A stretch of 64,000 nt of DNA, taken from assembly GCF_014189855.1 (NCBI RefSeq), contig NZ_BJFN01000001.1, positions 1,054,001-1,118,000 of the forward strand, given 5' to 3'. Both the position numbers and the translations under genes were made by a program. A model generated the notes under the pieces. The model was not told where the DNA came from. It saw only the letters and a list, made by a program, of their open reading frames with translations, and did not search any database. Source of the DNA: Buttiauxella sp. A111. Lineage in GTDB: Bacteria > Pseudomonadota > Gammaproteobacteria > Enterobacterales > Enterobacteriaceae. Shown here in pieces: positions 11,410 to 20,645 of this stretch (the first letter of the stretch is position 1; every line of letters starts with the position of its first letter).

Positions 11410-11616
11410 ATGACTAAGAAAAAAATACTCCTGACCAACTATTCAATTGCATACCTTACCTATTTTATTACGTCTTTTACATTTTCAGGTTGGTACTTTT
11501 TCAAACCTGGCGTGGAGAATCCAAGGCTCACATTTATCGCTTTATTTTTTATAATAGGTATTTTTCTAACACTTAAAAATCTCTATAACTTTATTGTCTG
11601 GATGTTTAGCGATTAA
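11410..11616 (+). CDS. Small two-helix membrane protein, unknown
   Basis: 68-residue open frame in an AT-rich islet between pta and yfcD. It has two strongly hydrophobic stretches (about residues 8-27 and 38-62) with a short polar loop (KPGVENPR) and a lysine-rich N-terminus, so it would be an inner-membrane hairpin. No family recognised. The ribosome binding site is weak. Codon use and base composition differ from the housekeeping neighbours. It sits 21 nt before the next gene and may be co-transcribed. Confidence 0.5.
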   Translation: MTKKKILLTNYSIAYLTYFITSFTFSGWYFFKPGVENPRLTFIALFFIIGIFLTLKNLYNFIVWMFSD

Positions 11617-11637
11617 AAACGCCAGGAAGAGGTCAAC

Positions 11638-12027
11638 ATGAAGAACAGCAGCAATATCACGAGAATTTGTGTCGTCTGTTCACCCAGTTTTTCGAGGTGC
11701 TTTAACCCTTTCATGATACAAAGTAACGCCCTCTCTCATGTTATCGTTGATGAGAACGAGTACATCTCTTCATTACGAAAACAAGTAGAAATCCTTGTTC
11801 TGCAGTGGTTAGTTGAGAGAGACAATACCTATGCAGATGCAACAGAAATCAAGGATCAGGGGTTCGATATCATCATCGTCATTCCTGGTTTGAAATTACT
11901 ATTTGCGCGAAGAGAATTTGATAAGAGAAAAATAATTCATCTGGATTACTTTAGTTACGCCACACAAAATGTAAATGTAGCAATCAGCAAAATAAAAGAA
12001 GCTATTGACGAGAGCGAAACATCGTAG
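11638..12027 (+). CDS. Hypothetical protein, possibly a divergent Lac-type PTS EIIB-like fold
   Basis: 129-residue protein with a good ribosome binding site (AGGAAGAGG). I do not recognise it with certainty. Its layout, an N-terminal strand ending in CSPSFSR (about residues 15-21), a later strand GFDIIIVIPGLKLLF, then KIIHLDYFSYAT and a C-terminal helix NVNVAISKIKEAI, resembles lactose/chitobiose-type PTS EIIB proteins, in which a cysteine in CSAGMST is phosphorylated. The middle part is longer than in ChbB. No EIIA or EIIC partner is adjacent. AT-rich like its neighbour; the function is unknown. Confidence 0.6.
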   Translation: MKNSSNITRICVVCSPSFSRCFNPFMIQSNALSHVIVDENEYISSLRKQVEILVLQWLVERDNTYADATEIKDQGFDIIIVIPGLKLLFARREFDKRKIIHLDYFSYATQNVNVAISKIKEAIDESETS

Positions 12028-12101
12028 CGTTATTTTAAATATTGGCAAATAAACCAAGCAAAAAAATATTTTGACGATTAACGGATTGTATATTTTTCCA
12101 C

Positions 12102-12142
12102 ATTTCCCTCACCCCGGCATTTATATCCGGGCTGGGGGAAAT
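12102..12142. repeat. Palindromic 3'-end repeat next to yfcD
   Basis: TTTCCC..CCCGG and CCGGG..GGGAAA arms around a short AT loop. It overlaps the region between the islet gene ending at 12027 and the yfcD stop, which are convergent. Probably a 3'-end hairpin related to the CCCTCACCC family. Confidence 0.55.
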
Positions 12143-12154
12143 ATCACAAATGAA

Positions 12155-12697
12155 TTACTCCGCAGCTACGTGCTGAGATTCATTTTTGGCGTTGCGGGTC
12201 ATCCACAACGCCAGCGCTTTTAAAGAGTCTGGAGTGAAGTCATCACAACGAGCGGTAATCTCTTCTGGGGACATCCAGCAGACTTCGCTTACCTCTGCCT
12301 CTTGCAAAGCAAATGGGCCATGAGAAACGCAACTAAACAGGCTTCCCCACACCCGGCAATTGGCATCTTCAAAATAGAACTGACCATGCTCGGCAAAAGG
12401 TACCCCAGCGATACCCAGCTCTTCTTCAGCTTCGCGACGTGCAGAGTCGAGTAATTGCTCATCGGCCTGAACAACTCCGCCAGCGGTGGCATCCAACATA
12501 CCCGGCATAAAATCTTTCGTTTCAGTGCGGCGCTGCACCAAAATTTTACCCATTCCGTCATGCACAACAATATAAGTCGCACGATGTCGCAAACGCTGCG
12601 CGCGCATTTGTTCACGGCTTGCTTGCGCGATTACTTCATTGTCTTCATTGACAATGTCTATCCATTCCGTGCCAACAAAATGACTCTGTTCCACCAT
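12155..12697 (-). CDS. yfcD: Nudix hydrolase YfcD
   Basis: 180-residue Nudix-family protein. The Nudix box is clear: [24 protein letters not shown] pattern, written as G-x5-E-x7-REAEEELG at about residues 69-91, so it should hydrolyse a nucleoside diphosphate linked to another group; the physiological substrate is not established. Related by sequence to isopentenyl-diphosphate isomerase type 1. Same order as in E. coli with yfcE upstream. Confidence 0.93.
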   Translation of the reverse strand: MVEQSHFVGTEWIDIVNEDNEVIAQASREQMRAQRLRHRATYIVVHDGMGKILVQRRTETKDFMPGMLDATAGGVVQADEQLLDSARREAEEELGIAGVPFAEHGQFYFEDANCRVWGSLFSCVSHGPFALQEAEVSEVCWMSPEEITARCDDFTPDSLKALALWMTRNAKNESQHVAAE

Positions 12698-12753
12698 CGG
12701 GGAAACCTTATTCAGGGCGCTCTAATGGCGCGTTATGTTCAACAAGCGGTAAG

Positions 12754-13305
12754 TTACGGGGTAATCTCGACCTGTGCAATAACCCCATCGTTATTCAGTG
12801 CGTGAACGCTCAGAACACCATCGTTTAACATGCCGTAGCTCGGTTCGAATCCGCCTTTGGGTATACTCACCGAGCCTGGATTGAACAGATAAACCGTATC
12901 TTGTTTTTCAGCTAATGGTAGATGAGTGTGGCCAAAAACCAGCACGTCATTTTCTGCCAGCGGAGGCAGTTTGTCAGGATTATACAAATGACCATGCGTA
13001 ACAAATAAACGCTGTTCAGCCATTAAAATCTGTTGCCAGGGAGCGGTAATCGGAAAATGTAGCAGCATCTGATCAACTTCGCTGTCACAGTTCCCGCGTA
13101 CTGCAATAATTTTATCCGCAATGCTGTTAAACCGCTCCGCAACCGCTCCAGGATTATAGCCTGCCGGTAATGCATTACGCGGTCCGTGATTCAACACGTC
13201 CCCCAATAATATCAGCCATTTAGCGCCGCTACGTTCAAAGTGCGACAGCACCTGCTCCGTAGCGGGTAGAGAACCATGAATATCCGAGGCAAACATCAGC
13301 TTCAT
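12754..13305 (-). CDS. yfcE: Metallophosphodiesterase YfcE
   Basis: 183-residue calcineurin-like phosphodiesterase active on artificial phosphodiesters in E. coli. The metal-binding motifs appear in order: SDIHGS (residues 7-12), GDVLNHGP (36-43), RGNCDSE (GNxD, 75-81), THGH (about 106-109) and FGHTH (about 125-129). Length as in E. coli. Lies 56 nt upstream of yfcD, probably the same transcript. Confidence 0.94.
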   Translation of the reverse strand: MKLMFASDIHGSLPATEQVLSHFERSGAKWLILLGDVLNHGPRNALPAGYNPGAVAERFNSIADKIIAVRGNCDSEVDQMLLHFPITAPWQQILMAEQRLFVTHGHLYNPDKLPPLAENDVLVFGHTHLPLAEKQDTVYLFNPGSVSIPKGGFEPSYGMLNDGVLSVHALNNDGVIAQVEITP

Positions 13306-13361
13306 AAAACCGCATTCCTGTTAATGGTAAGCGAAATGATCATACCGAATTATGCTGTTAG

Positions 13362-14033
<672 letters not shown>

Positions 14034-14157
14034 TTATTGAACATATAGCGGAAAATGGCCGTTGTCACTTGAGCAAAACTCATCTAACTAGCAAATTTAT
14101 CAAAAAGTCTATACTCCATAGGTTTATGCAAAAAACTGATATCAGGATGGTAATGAG

Positions 14158-14787
14158 ATGATCGACCTTTACTATGCACCCACACCAAACGGCCACAAAA
14201 TCACGCTGTTTTTGGAAGAGGTGGGTCTGGATTACAGTATTCACCGTATTGATATTGGCAAAGGAGATCAGTTTCAGCCTGCCTTTTTGGCGATTTCCCC
14301 CAACAATAAAATACCCGCGATTATCGACCACAACCCAGCCGATGGCGGCGGCCCGTTGAGCTTATTTGAATCAGGTGAAATCTTGCTTTATCTGGCTGAG
14401 AAGACCAACGAGCTATTAAGTAAAGATCTGCGTGAACGCGCCCACACCCTGCAATGGCTGTTCTGGCAAGTCGGTGGTTTTGGTCCGATGCTGGGGCAGA
14501 ATCATCACTTTAACCACTTCGCGCCGCAGCCGGTGCCGTATGCGATAGAACGCTATCAAGTGGAAACTCAGCGTTTGTATGGCGTGTTAAACAAACAATT
14601 AGAGAAAACCCCGTGGTTGGGCGGCAATGAGTACAGCATTGCTGATATTGCGACTTACCCGTGGACGGTATCGCATGAACGCCAGCGCATTAATCTGGCG
14701 AATTTCCCGGCCGTCGAGAACTGGTTTGAACGTATCCGCTCGCGCCCGGCGACAGAACGCGCATATCAGCAAGCGCAAAAAAGTTAA
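14158..14787 (+). CDS. yfcG: GST-like disulfide-bond oxidoreductase YfcG
   Basis: 209-residue GST-fold protein with glutathione-dependent disulfide reductase activity in E. coli. The N-terminal domain has [15 protein letters not shown] (glutathione site Thr/Asn), NNKIPAI with the cis-proline, and [12 protein letters not shown]; the helical domain contains [21 protein letters not shown], a signature of the YfcG/YghU class. The C-terminus is slightly shorter than in E. coli (215). Confidence 0.94.
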   Translation: MIDLYYAPTPNGHKITLFLEEVGLDYSIHRIDIGKGDQFQPAFLAISPNNKIPAIIDHNPADGGGPLSLFESGEILLYLAEKTNELLSKDLRERAHTLQWLFWQVGGFGPMLGQNHHFNHFAPQPVPYAIERYQVETQRLYGVLNKQLEKTPWLGGNEYSIADIATYPWTVSHERQRINLANFPAVENWFERIRSRPATERAYQQAQKS

Positions 14788-14867
14788 AGCCAATGCGCCC
14801 GCTATGGGCGCAATGTTTTTCCTCATGTATTCTGTGGCTGAAAACTAATACAAGGAAGAAACCTGCA

Positions 14868-15230
14868 ATGTCATCCGCAATTATTCGAATCAAAAACTTA
14901 CGCCTGCGCACCTTCATTGGCATCAAAGAAGAAGAAATTGCCAATCGCCAGGATATCGTCGTTAACGTTGCGATTCATTATCCGGCGGACAAAGCTCGCG
15001 CCAGTGAAGACATCAACGATGCGTTGAACTATCGCACGATAACTAAACAAATCATCCAGTTGGTTGAGAATAATCGTTTCTCATTGCTGGAAAAATTAAC
15101 TCAGGATGTGCTCGATATCGCATGCGACCATCCGTGGGTGTCTTATGCTGAAGTAGAAATAGATAAACTTCACGCGCTGCGTTATGCCGATTCCGTTTCC
15201 ATGACGATGAGTTGGCGTCGCCAGGCGTAA
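14868..15230 (+). CDS. folX: Dihydroneopterin triphosphate 2'-epimerase FolX
   Basis: 120-residue tunnelling-fold enzyme, a paralogue of dihydroneopterin aldolase, that epimerises dihydroneopterin triphosphate to dihydromonapterin triphosphate in the tetrahydromonapterin pathway. The conserved [20 protein letters not shown]-terminus and [14 protein letters not shown] segment are present. The ATG at 14868 follows AAGGAAG; the open frame extends upstream but without family similarity. Confidence 0.95.
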   Translation: MSSAIIRIKNLRLRTFIGIKEEEIANRQDIVVNVAIHYPADKARASEDINDALNYRTITKQIIQLVENNRFSLLEKLTQDVLDIACDHPWVSYAEVEIDKLHALRYADSVSMTMSWRRQA

Positions 15231-15246
15231 AAAGCGGGAGACGGCC

Positions 15247-16140
15247 ATGCAGATACTGATTACCGGCGGAACAGGATTGATTGGTAGCCATCTGGTGCCA
15301 CGATTGCTGGAGTTAGGGCACGATGTCACCGTCGTCACCCGAAGCCCCGAGAAAGCCCGGGCGAAACTCAGCCCAAAAGTCACACTATGGAAAGGGTTGA
15401 GCGATCATCCCAATCTTGATGGATTTGATGCTGTCATCAATCTGGCAGGTGAGCCAATTGCCGATAAACGCTGGACCGAGGCGCAAAAGCAACGGCTGTG
15501 CACCAGCCGCTGGCAAATCACCGAACGTCTGGTCGAGATGTTTAAAGCAAGCCAAACACCGCCCTCCGTGCTTATCTCTGGCTCCGCTGCGGGCTATTAC
15601 GGCGACCTCGGAGAAGTGGTCGTCAACGAAGATGAGCCACCCCACAATGAATTTACCCATAAACTGTGCGCCCGCTGGGAGCAAATCGCCTGTGGCGCGC
15701 AGAGCGAGCAGACGCGCGTCTGCCTGCTGCGTACCGGCGTGGTCCTGGCGCCGAAAGGCGGAATTCTGGCAAAGTTATTGCCGATATTTCGCTTAGGCCT
15801 GGGTGGCCCTATGGGCGATGGTCGGCAGTATCTGGCTTGGATTCATATCGACGATATGGTTAACGGTATTCTGTGGCTGCTCAATAACGATCTGAGTGGA
15901 CCTTTCAATATGGTTTCGCCTTACCCGGTACGAAACGAACAGTTCTCTCACGCGCTGGGCCACGCGTTAAATCGCCCGGCCTTTATGCGCGCTCCTGCAA
16001 CGGCGGTGAGAATGATGATGGGGGAATCTTCGGTATTGGTATTAGGCGGGCAACGAGCGCTACCAAAACGACTTGAAGAATCGGGATTTGGTTTCCGTTG
16101 GTATGACCTTGAGGAAGCACTGGGAGATGTGGTGCGGTAA
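15247..16140 (+). CDS. yfcH: SDR-like epimerase-family protein YfcH
   Basis: 297-residue atypical short-chain dehydrogenase/epimerase. The N-terminal Rossmann motif [10 protein letters not shown] binds NAD(P), SGSAAGYYG is the modified active site region typical of the YfcH/SulA-like family, and the C-terminal DUF1731-type region ends the protein. The reaction is not known. It begins 16 nt after folX, so the two are almost certainly co-transcribed. Confidence 0.93.
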   Translation: MQILITGGTGLIGSHLVPRLLELGHDVTVVTRSPEKARAKLSPKVTLWKGLSDHPNLDGFDAVINLAGEPIADKRWTEAQKQRLCTSRWQITERLVEMFKASQTPPSVLISGSAAGYYGDLGEVVVNEDEPPHNEFTHKLCARWEQIACGAQSEQTRVCLLRTGVVLAPKGGILAKLLPIFRLGLGGPMGDGRQYLAWIHIDDMVNGILWLLNNDLSGPFNMVSPYPVRNEQFSHALGHALNRPAFMRAPATAVRMMMGESSVLVLGGQRALPKRLEESGFGFRWYDLEEALGDVVR

Positions 16141-16145
16141 TTTGC

Positions 16146-16226
16146 GCCCTCATCCCAACCTTCTCCGCTGCAAAAAAGAAAACCGAACCATCCCCTCTCC
16201 TGCGGGAGAGGGTTAGGGTGAGGGGG
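16146..16226. repeat. CCCTCACCC-type palindromic repeat
   Basis: GCCCTCATCCC...CCCCTCTCCTGCGGGAGAGGGTTAGGGTGAGGG arrangement between the convergent ends of yfcH and hisP. Same family as the repeat at 3526. Confidence 0.75.
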
Positions 16227-16229
16227 GGA

Positions 16230-17003
16230 TTACTTCAGCGATCCAGAAAGGAACTGCTGTAAACGTGCACTTTTCGGGTTACCAAATAATTCAGCTGGCG
16301 TCCCCTCTTCTTCAATCAAGCCCTGGTGCAGGAAAATTACGTGATTTGAAACGTGGCGCGCAAAGTCCATTTCATGCGTGACCACCACCATGGTTTTCCC
16401 TTCTTCGGCGAGTTTTTGCATGATACGCAACACTTCACCCACCAGCTCAGGATCTAACGCGGAAGTCGGTTCATCAAACAGCAATACTTCTGGCTCCATT
16501 GCCAGTGCACGCGCGATAGAAACACGCTGCTGTTGGCCACCAGAAAGATGCACCGGATATTTCGCCTGCTGGCGCTCATCAATGCCGACTTTCGCCAGAT
16601 ATTTTATGGCACGCTCTTTCGCATCTTGCTTACTCAACCCCAACACCTGAATCGGCGCTTCCATGACGTTTTCCAACACCGTCATGTGGCTCCACAAGTT
16701 AAAATGCTGGAACACCATAGTCAGACGTGTGCGCAGTAAGCGGAGCTGGTTTTTGTCAGCAACTTTGAGCTGCCCGTCAGTGTCACGCACCAGGTTGATA
16801 TTCTGGTTGCTTACCACAATTGACCCTTCGCTCGGTTTTTCGAGGAAGTTAATGCAGCGCAGGAAGGTACTTTTCCCCGAGCCGGACGAGCCGATAATGC
16901 TAATCACATCTCCCGCGTCTGCGCGCAGAGAAACCCCTTTAAGCACTTCATGTTTGCCGTAGCGTTTGTGCAAATCAGTAACGTTTAGTTTATTTTCAGC
17001 CAT
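16230..17003 (-). CDS. hisP: Histidine/LAO ABC transporter ATPase HisP
   Basis: 257-residue ATPase subunit that powers the HisQMP2 importer for histidine and, with ArgT, lysine, arginine and ornithine. Walker [10 protein letters not shown] (residues 38-46), signature LSGGQQQR (153-160), Walker B LLFDEP (174-179) followed by D-loop SALDP, and H-loop VTHEMDFA. Last gene of the hisJQMP order, 9 nt after hisM. Confidence 0.97.
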   Translation of the reverse strand: MAENKLNVTDLHKRYGKHEVLKGVSLRADAGDVISIIGSSGSGKSTFLRCINFLEKPSEGSIVVSNQNINLVRDTDGQLKVADKNQLRLLRTRLTMVFQHFNLWSHMTVLENVMEAPIQVLGLSKQDAKERAIKYLAKVGIDERQQAKYPVHLSGGQQQRVSIARALAMEPEVLLFDEPTSALDPELVGEVLRIMQKLAEEGKTMVVVTHEMDFARHVSNHVIFLHQGLIEEEGTPAELFGNPKSARLQQFLSGSLK

Positions 17004-17012
17004 GGGAATTAC

Positions 17013-17729
17013 TCAGTGCGAAGAACTGGGTTTAACGTGCTGCATAAAACGCTGCTCGGCTCTGCGGAACAGGCTTATCAGTACGTAAGAAATAATCAGA
17101 TATAACACCGCCGCAATACCAAACGCCGTAAACGGCTGGTAAGTCGCAGAGTTGATATCTCGGGCGATTTTCAGTAAATCCGGCACCGTAGCGGTAAACG
17201 CCAGCGCCGTGGAGTGCAGCATTAAAATGACTTCGTTGCTGTACGCAGGCAGCGCAATACGTAACGCCGAAGGCAAAATAATGCAGCGGTACAATTTGAA
17301 AGGCGAGAAACCATAAGCACGAGCGGCTTCAATTTCACCATGCGGCACCGATCGAATCGCCCCGGCAAAAATTTCTGTGGTATAGGCACAGGTATTTAAC
17401 GTCAGCGCCAATACCGTACAGTTCAGGCCGCTACGGAAAAACTCATTGAGTAATACGGTGCCTTTCACCACTTCCAGCGTGTACATTCCGGAGTAGAACA
17501 CCAGAAGTTGCACATACAACGGCGTGCCACGGAAGATGTAGGTGAATAACCAGATTGGGAATGCAATAAACTTGTTGCTCGATACCCGTCCAATAGCCAG
17601 GAACAGAGCCAGAATACCGCCCATTACCACCGAAGAAATCAGCAACCACAGCGTAATGGCAACCCCAGTAAAGCGGTAACCGTCAGTCCACAGCAGCGCT
17701 TTCCAGTATTCCTGAATAATTTCGATCAT
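17013..17729 (-). CDS. hisM: Histidine/LAO ABC transporter permease HisM
   Basis: 238-residue inner-membrane permease of the HisMQP2 complex, about five transmembrane helices. The EAA-loop contacting HisP is GEIEAARAYGFSPFKLYRCIILPSALR, at about residues 130-156 (E-AA---G----------LP pattern). Overlaps hisQ by 4 bp, indicating translational coupling. Confidence 0.97.
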   Translation of the reverse strand: MIEIIQEYWKALLWTDGYRFTGVAITLWLLISSVVMGGILALFLAIGRVSSNKFIAFPIWLFTYIFRGTPLYVQLLVFYSGMYTLEVVKGTVLLNEFFRSGLNCTVLALTLNTCAYTTEIFAGAIRSVPHGEIEAARAYGFSPFKLYRCIILPSALRIALPAYSNEVILMLHSTALAFTATVPDLLKIARDINSATYQPFTAFGIAAVLYLIISYVLISLFRRAEQRFMQHVKPSSSH

Positions 17730-18412
17730 AGCTCAGCCCTCTTCACACCAACCGAGTAGCGGCGTTCAAGCCAGAGCAATACACCGTTAGATATCGTAGT
17801 GAATATCAGGTAAATGATCCCGGCAACAATCGCAAAGTAGAATGGCTGCCAGGTACTTTTCCCCGCGAGTTGCGTGGCTTTCACCACATCTTCCAGTCCT
17901 AGCAAAGAGACCAGTGCAGTGGCTTTCAAAATGACCTGCCAGTTGTTACCAATCCCTGGAAGTGCGAAGCGCATCATGGCCGGGAACAAAATACGGCGGA
18001 ATGTTTGAGAACCGGTAAAACCAAAAGCGGTTGCGGCTTCGATATGCCCGCGTGGAACAGCGAGGAAAGCACCGCGGAAAGTTTCAGTAAAATAGGCACC
18101 GTAGATAAAGCCGAGTGTAATGATACCGGCCACCATAGGGTCAATATCAAACTGAGCGGCTCCCAGTGAGTCGGTTAACACATTGAGTGCCATTTGCAGG
18201 CCATAGAAAATCAGCAGCATCAACACCAGATCAGGCACACCGCGAATCAGCGTCGTGTAACCTTCAAACAGCAAGGCTAACGGACGGTTTTTGGATAACT
18301 TAGCGCCAGCTCCAGCCAGACCTATAATAACGGCGAGGATAACGGAGCTTAGCGCCAGTTCCAGCGTGACGATGGCCCCTTTAAAGATTACTTCAGAAAA
18401 ACCGTACAACAT
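17726..18412 (-). CDS. hisQ: Histidine/LAO ABC transporter permease HisQ
   Basis: 228-residue permease partner of HisM with the same topology. EAA motif GHIEAATAFGFTGSQTFRRI-LFP near residues 125-147. Starts after a 66-bp gap from hisJ that contains a perfect hairpin, so HisQMP can be made at a lower level than the abundant periplasmic HisJ. Confidence 0.97.
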   Translation of the reverse strand: MLYGFSEVIFKGAIVTLELALSSVILAVIIGLAGAGAKLSKNRPLALLFEGYTTLIRGVPDLVLMLLIFYGLQMALNVLTDSLGAAQFDIDPMVAGIITLGFIYGAYFTETFRGAFLAVPRGHIEAATAFGFTGSQTFRRILFPAMMRFALPGIGNNWQVILKATALVSLLGLEDVVKATQLAGKSTWQPFYFAIVAGIIYLIFTTISNGVLLWLERRYSVGVKRAEL

Positions 18413-18447
18413 GGTGCGTATCCTGTCGTCAGTGTCTGCACAAACCT

Positions 18448-18470
18448 AACCTGCCCTTTCAGGGCAGGTT
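18448..18470 (-). terminator. Hairpin in the hisJ-hisQ gap
   Basis: Perfect 9-bp stem AACCTGCCC/GGGCAGGTT with a five-base loop and no T-run. In Salmonella the corresponding gap holds a REP element that influences expression between hisJ and hisQ; here a single unrelated-looking hairpin takes that place. Likely an mRNA-stabilising 3' structure for hisJ or a partial attenuator. Confidence 0.7.
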
Positions 18471-18486
18471 GAACCACTGGTGACTG

Positions 18487-19269
18487 TTAACCACCGTAAA
18501 CATCGAAGTCGAAGTATTTCTTCGCCAACTTCTCGTAAGTTCCATCTTTACGCATCTCAGCAAATGCTTTGTTCAGCGCCTGGCGCAACTCAGTATCGTC
18601 TTTACGCAGACCCATACCGGTGCCTACACCAAACAATTTGTCGTCTTTAATGGACGGCCCACCAAACTGGTAATCCTTACCAACAGGTTGTTTCAGGAAG
18701 CCTTCGCTCGCAGCGACTTCATCCTGGAATGCAGCGTCAATACGGCCTGCGGTCAGGTCAGCGTAAATGGAATCCTGGCCCTGGTAAGAGACAATTTCGA
18801 TGCCTTTAGGCGCCCAATGCTCATTACCGTAGGTTTCTTGTGTCGTACCTTGCAGAACACCAATGCGCTTGCCCTTCAGAGCCTCAAGCGTTGGCTGAAC
18901 TGGGGATCCTTTTGCGACGACTAAACGCGAATCTGCTGCGTAAAGTTTGTCGGTGAAGGCAATTTCTTGTTGGCGTTTTTCAGTGATAGAAAGGGACGAC
19001 ATAATCGCGTCGATTTTTTTCGCTTTCAACGAGGGGATCAGCGCATCCAGTGGGTTTTCCACGAAGGTGCAGTTCGTTTCGATGCGTTTACAGAGTTCTT
19101 TAGCCAGATCGATATCAAAACCCACCAATTCCCCTTGGGCATTTTTCGATTCAAATGGGGCGTAAGTAGGGTCTGTACCAATGCGTAAATTCTTAGGAAT
19201 AGCGGCGAAAGCGGTGGAAACACTGGAAAATGCCAGTACCAACGAAAGAGCGATGATCTGCTTGTTCAT
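18487..19269 (-). CDS. hisJ: Periplasmic histidine-binding protein HisJ
   Basis: 260-residue solute-binding protein (SBP family 3). Signal peptide of 22 residues ends AFA-A, then mature [19 protein letters not shown]; ligand contacts include the conserved [13 protein letters not shown] region, [13 protein letters not shown] and the pair of cysteines in CKRIETNC. The ATG at 19269 follows GAGGATAATT; the frame is open further upstream but without similarity. It has its own apparent sigma-54 promoter and NtrC sites (see 19325-19487). Confidence 0.97.
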   Translation of the reverse strand: MNKQIIALSLVLAFSSVSTAFAAIPKNLRIGTDPTYAPFESKNAQGELVGFDIDLAKELCKRIETNCTFVENPLDALIPSLKAKKIDAIMSSLSITEKRQQEIAFTDKLYAADSRLVVAKGSPVQPTLEALKGKRIGVLQGTTQETYGNEHWAPKGIEIVSYQGQDSIYADLTAGRIDAAFQDEVAASEGFLKQPVGKDYQFGGPSIKDDKLFGVGTGMGLRKDDTELRQALNKAFAEMRKDGTYEKLAKKYFDFDVYGG

Positions 19270-19324
19270 AATTATCCTCGAATAGACTGTTTTTATACGC
19301 GATTGCTTTTTAACCGGATAAAAT

Positions 19325-19340
19325 TGCACGTTCCATGCCA
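19325..19340 (-). promoter_or_regulatory. Sigma-54 promoter motif upstream of hisJ
   Basis: Minus strand TGGCATGGAACGTGCA: the GG and GC elements have the exact -24/-12 spacing of the sigma-54 consensus TGGCAC-N5-TTGCA. Predicted start near 19314 leaves a leader of about 44 nt before the hisJ ATG. Confidence 0.7.
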
Positions 19341-19441
19341 ATTTATGCATCTTAATATAGTGTTTTTTTGTTAGTCTGGCGCGCCAGAACGAGACGTCAC
19401 AACAACTCGAAAAACCCACTGCACCAACAAGATGCAAGCGA

Positions 19442-19458
19442 TACACCATTTTGGTGCG
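19442..19458. promoter_or_regulatory. NtrC-binding site (hisJ-proximal)
   Basis: TACACCATTTTGGTGCG matches 15 of 17 positions of the palindromic NtrC consensus TGCACCA-N3-TGGTGCA. Its centre lies about 136 bp upstream of the predicted hisJ start, in the range of known NtrC enhancers. Confidence 0.72.
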
Positions 19459-19470
19459 CCACTAAATATT

Positions 19471-19487
19471 TGCACCTTAAGAGTGCA
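19471..19487. promoter_or_regulatory. NtrC-binding site (hisJ-distal)
   Basis: TGCACCTTAAGAGTGCA has perfect TGCAC-N7-GTGCA half-sites. Its centre is 29 bp (close to three helical turns) from the proximal site, much like the paired enhancer of glnA. Confidence 0.7.
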
Positions 19488-19516
19488 ATCGGCTTTGGTT
19501 ATTTGCAATTCTATTC

Positions 19517-19546
19517 AGCCCGGCTGCATCAAAGCATAACCGGGCT
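19517..19546 (-). terminator. Hairpin after argT
   Basis: AGCCCGG/CCGGGCT stem just downstream of the argT stop, without a clear T-run on the minus strand. Probably an mRNA 3'-end or processing structure between argT and hisJ rather than a strong terminator. Confidence 0.55.
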
Positions 19547-19564
19547 ACAGACTACGGGATAAAC

Positions 19565-20347
19565 TTATTCACCGTAAACATTAAAATCGAAGTACTTCTT
19601 AGCAAATTTGTCGTAAGTACCGTCTTTACGCATATCTGCCAGCGCTTTGTTAAAGGCTTCTTTCAGCTCAACATCGTCTTTACGCAAGCCAATACCGGTA
19701 CCATCACCAAAGTACTGTTTGTTTTTCACAGACGGGCCAGCAAACGCATAGTCTTTACCCGCAGGCAGTTTCAGGAAGCCTTCGCTAGCCGCAGTTTCAT
19801 CCTGGAATGCGGCATCCAGTCGGCCAGCCGCCAGATCTGAATAAATCAGGTCCTGGTTGGCGTAAGCGACGACATCAATACCTTTTGCACGCCATTCAGC
19901 ATTGGCAAACGCTTCCTGGGTTGAACCCTGCAACACACCGACGTGCTTGCCATTAAGTGACTCAAGCGTAGGTTTAACCGGAGAGCCTTTTACAGCGATT
20001 AAGCGGGAATCAGCGGCATAGAGTTTGTCTGAGAAGGCAATCTCTTGCTGGCGCTTTTCGGTGATAGACAGTGAGGAAATGATACCGTCGATTTTCTTCG
20101 CTTTAAGCGATGGAATCAGCGCATCAAAGTCGCTTGCGACCCACGTACATTTGGTATTGATGCGCTTACAGAGCTCATTGCCGAGATCAATATCGAAACC
20201 AACAAAATCCCCTTTTGCATCTTTAGAAGAAAACGGTGCGTATGTCGTGTCCGTACCAAGACGAAGGCTCTGTGGAATGGCTGCAAAGACGCTTGCGGTG
20301 GTGCTCAAGCCAAGCAGTAAGGACAGAGCGAGAACTTGCTTTTTCAT
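19565..20347 (-). CDS. argT: Lysine/arginine/ornithine-binding periplasmic protein ArgT
   Basis: 260-residue solute-binding protein, paralogue of HisJ, which delivers lysine, arginine and ornithine to HisQMP. Signal peptide ends VFA-A at residue 22; mature protein [19 protein letters not shown]; same conserved blocks as HisJ ([37 protein letters not shown]). It precedes hisJ in the same direction and has a sigma-54 promoter motif upstream. Confidence 0.97.
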   Translation of the reverse strand: MKKQVLALSLLLGLSTTASVFAAIPQSLRLGTDTTYAPFSSKDAKGDFVGFDIDLGNELCKRINTKCTWVASDFDALIPSLKAKKIDGIISSLSITEKRQQEIAFSDKLYAADSRLIAVKGSPVKPTLESLNGKHVGVLQGSTQEAFANAEWRAKGIDVVAYANQDLIYSDLAAGRLDAAFQDETAASEGFLKLPAGKDYAFAGPSVKNKQYFGDGTGIGLRKDDVELKEAFNKALADMRKDGTYDKFAKKYFDFNVYGE

Positions 20348-20423
20348 ACGTAACCCTCAATTTTGACTGATCTTATTATGTGTAATGTCGTGTTGTGTTT
20401 GTTCTATGCTGCTGATTCAGAGT

Positions 20424-20439
20424 TGCAGTTCTCATGCCA
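20424..20439 (-). promoter_or_regulatory. Sigma-54 promoter motif upstream of argT
   Basis: Minus strand TGGCATGAGAACTGCA, with correct GG/GC spacing for sigma-54. Predicted start near 20413, about 65 nt before the argT ATG. Nitrogen (NtrC/sigma-54) control of argT is established in Salmonella and E. coli. Confidence 0.8.
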
Positions 20440-20590
20440 CTTTTTTTTGCGTGAAAGAAAGTGTGCAGTTTCATGTTAAAAAATAGTTACAACTCTGTCA
20501 TAGAAATGAAAGATAGCAGGTCTGGTCTGATGGAAAAGCATTAACGGTGGAAAATAGCGGATAAATGTTCTGGAAGTGATCGGGGTTACA

Positions 20591-20612
20591 AAAACGCCCC
20601 ATTATGAGGCAT
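20591..20612 (-). terminator. Possible terminator after ubiX
   Basis: On the minus strand GCCTC/GGGGC short stem followed by GTTTTTG, downstream of the ubiX stop and within the argT upstream region. The stem is short, so this is a weak call. Confidence 0.45.
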
Positions 20613-20624
20613 TGGGTTTTGTGA

Positions 20625-20641
20625 TGCACCACACTGGCACT
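20625..20641. promoter_or_regulatory. Possible NtrC half-palindrome upstream of argT
   Basis: TGCACCACACTGGCACT keeps the left ten consensus positions (TGCACCA-N3-TGG) but loses the right end. About 220 bp upstream of the predicted argT start, overlapping the region just past the ubiX stop. Confidence 0.35.
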
Positions 20642-20645
20642 GTGC

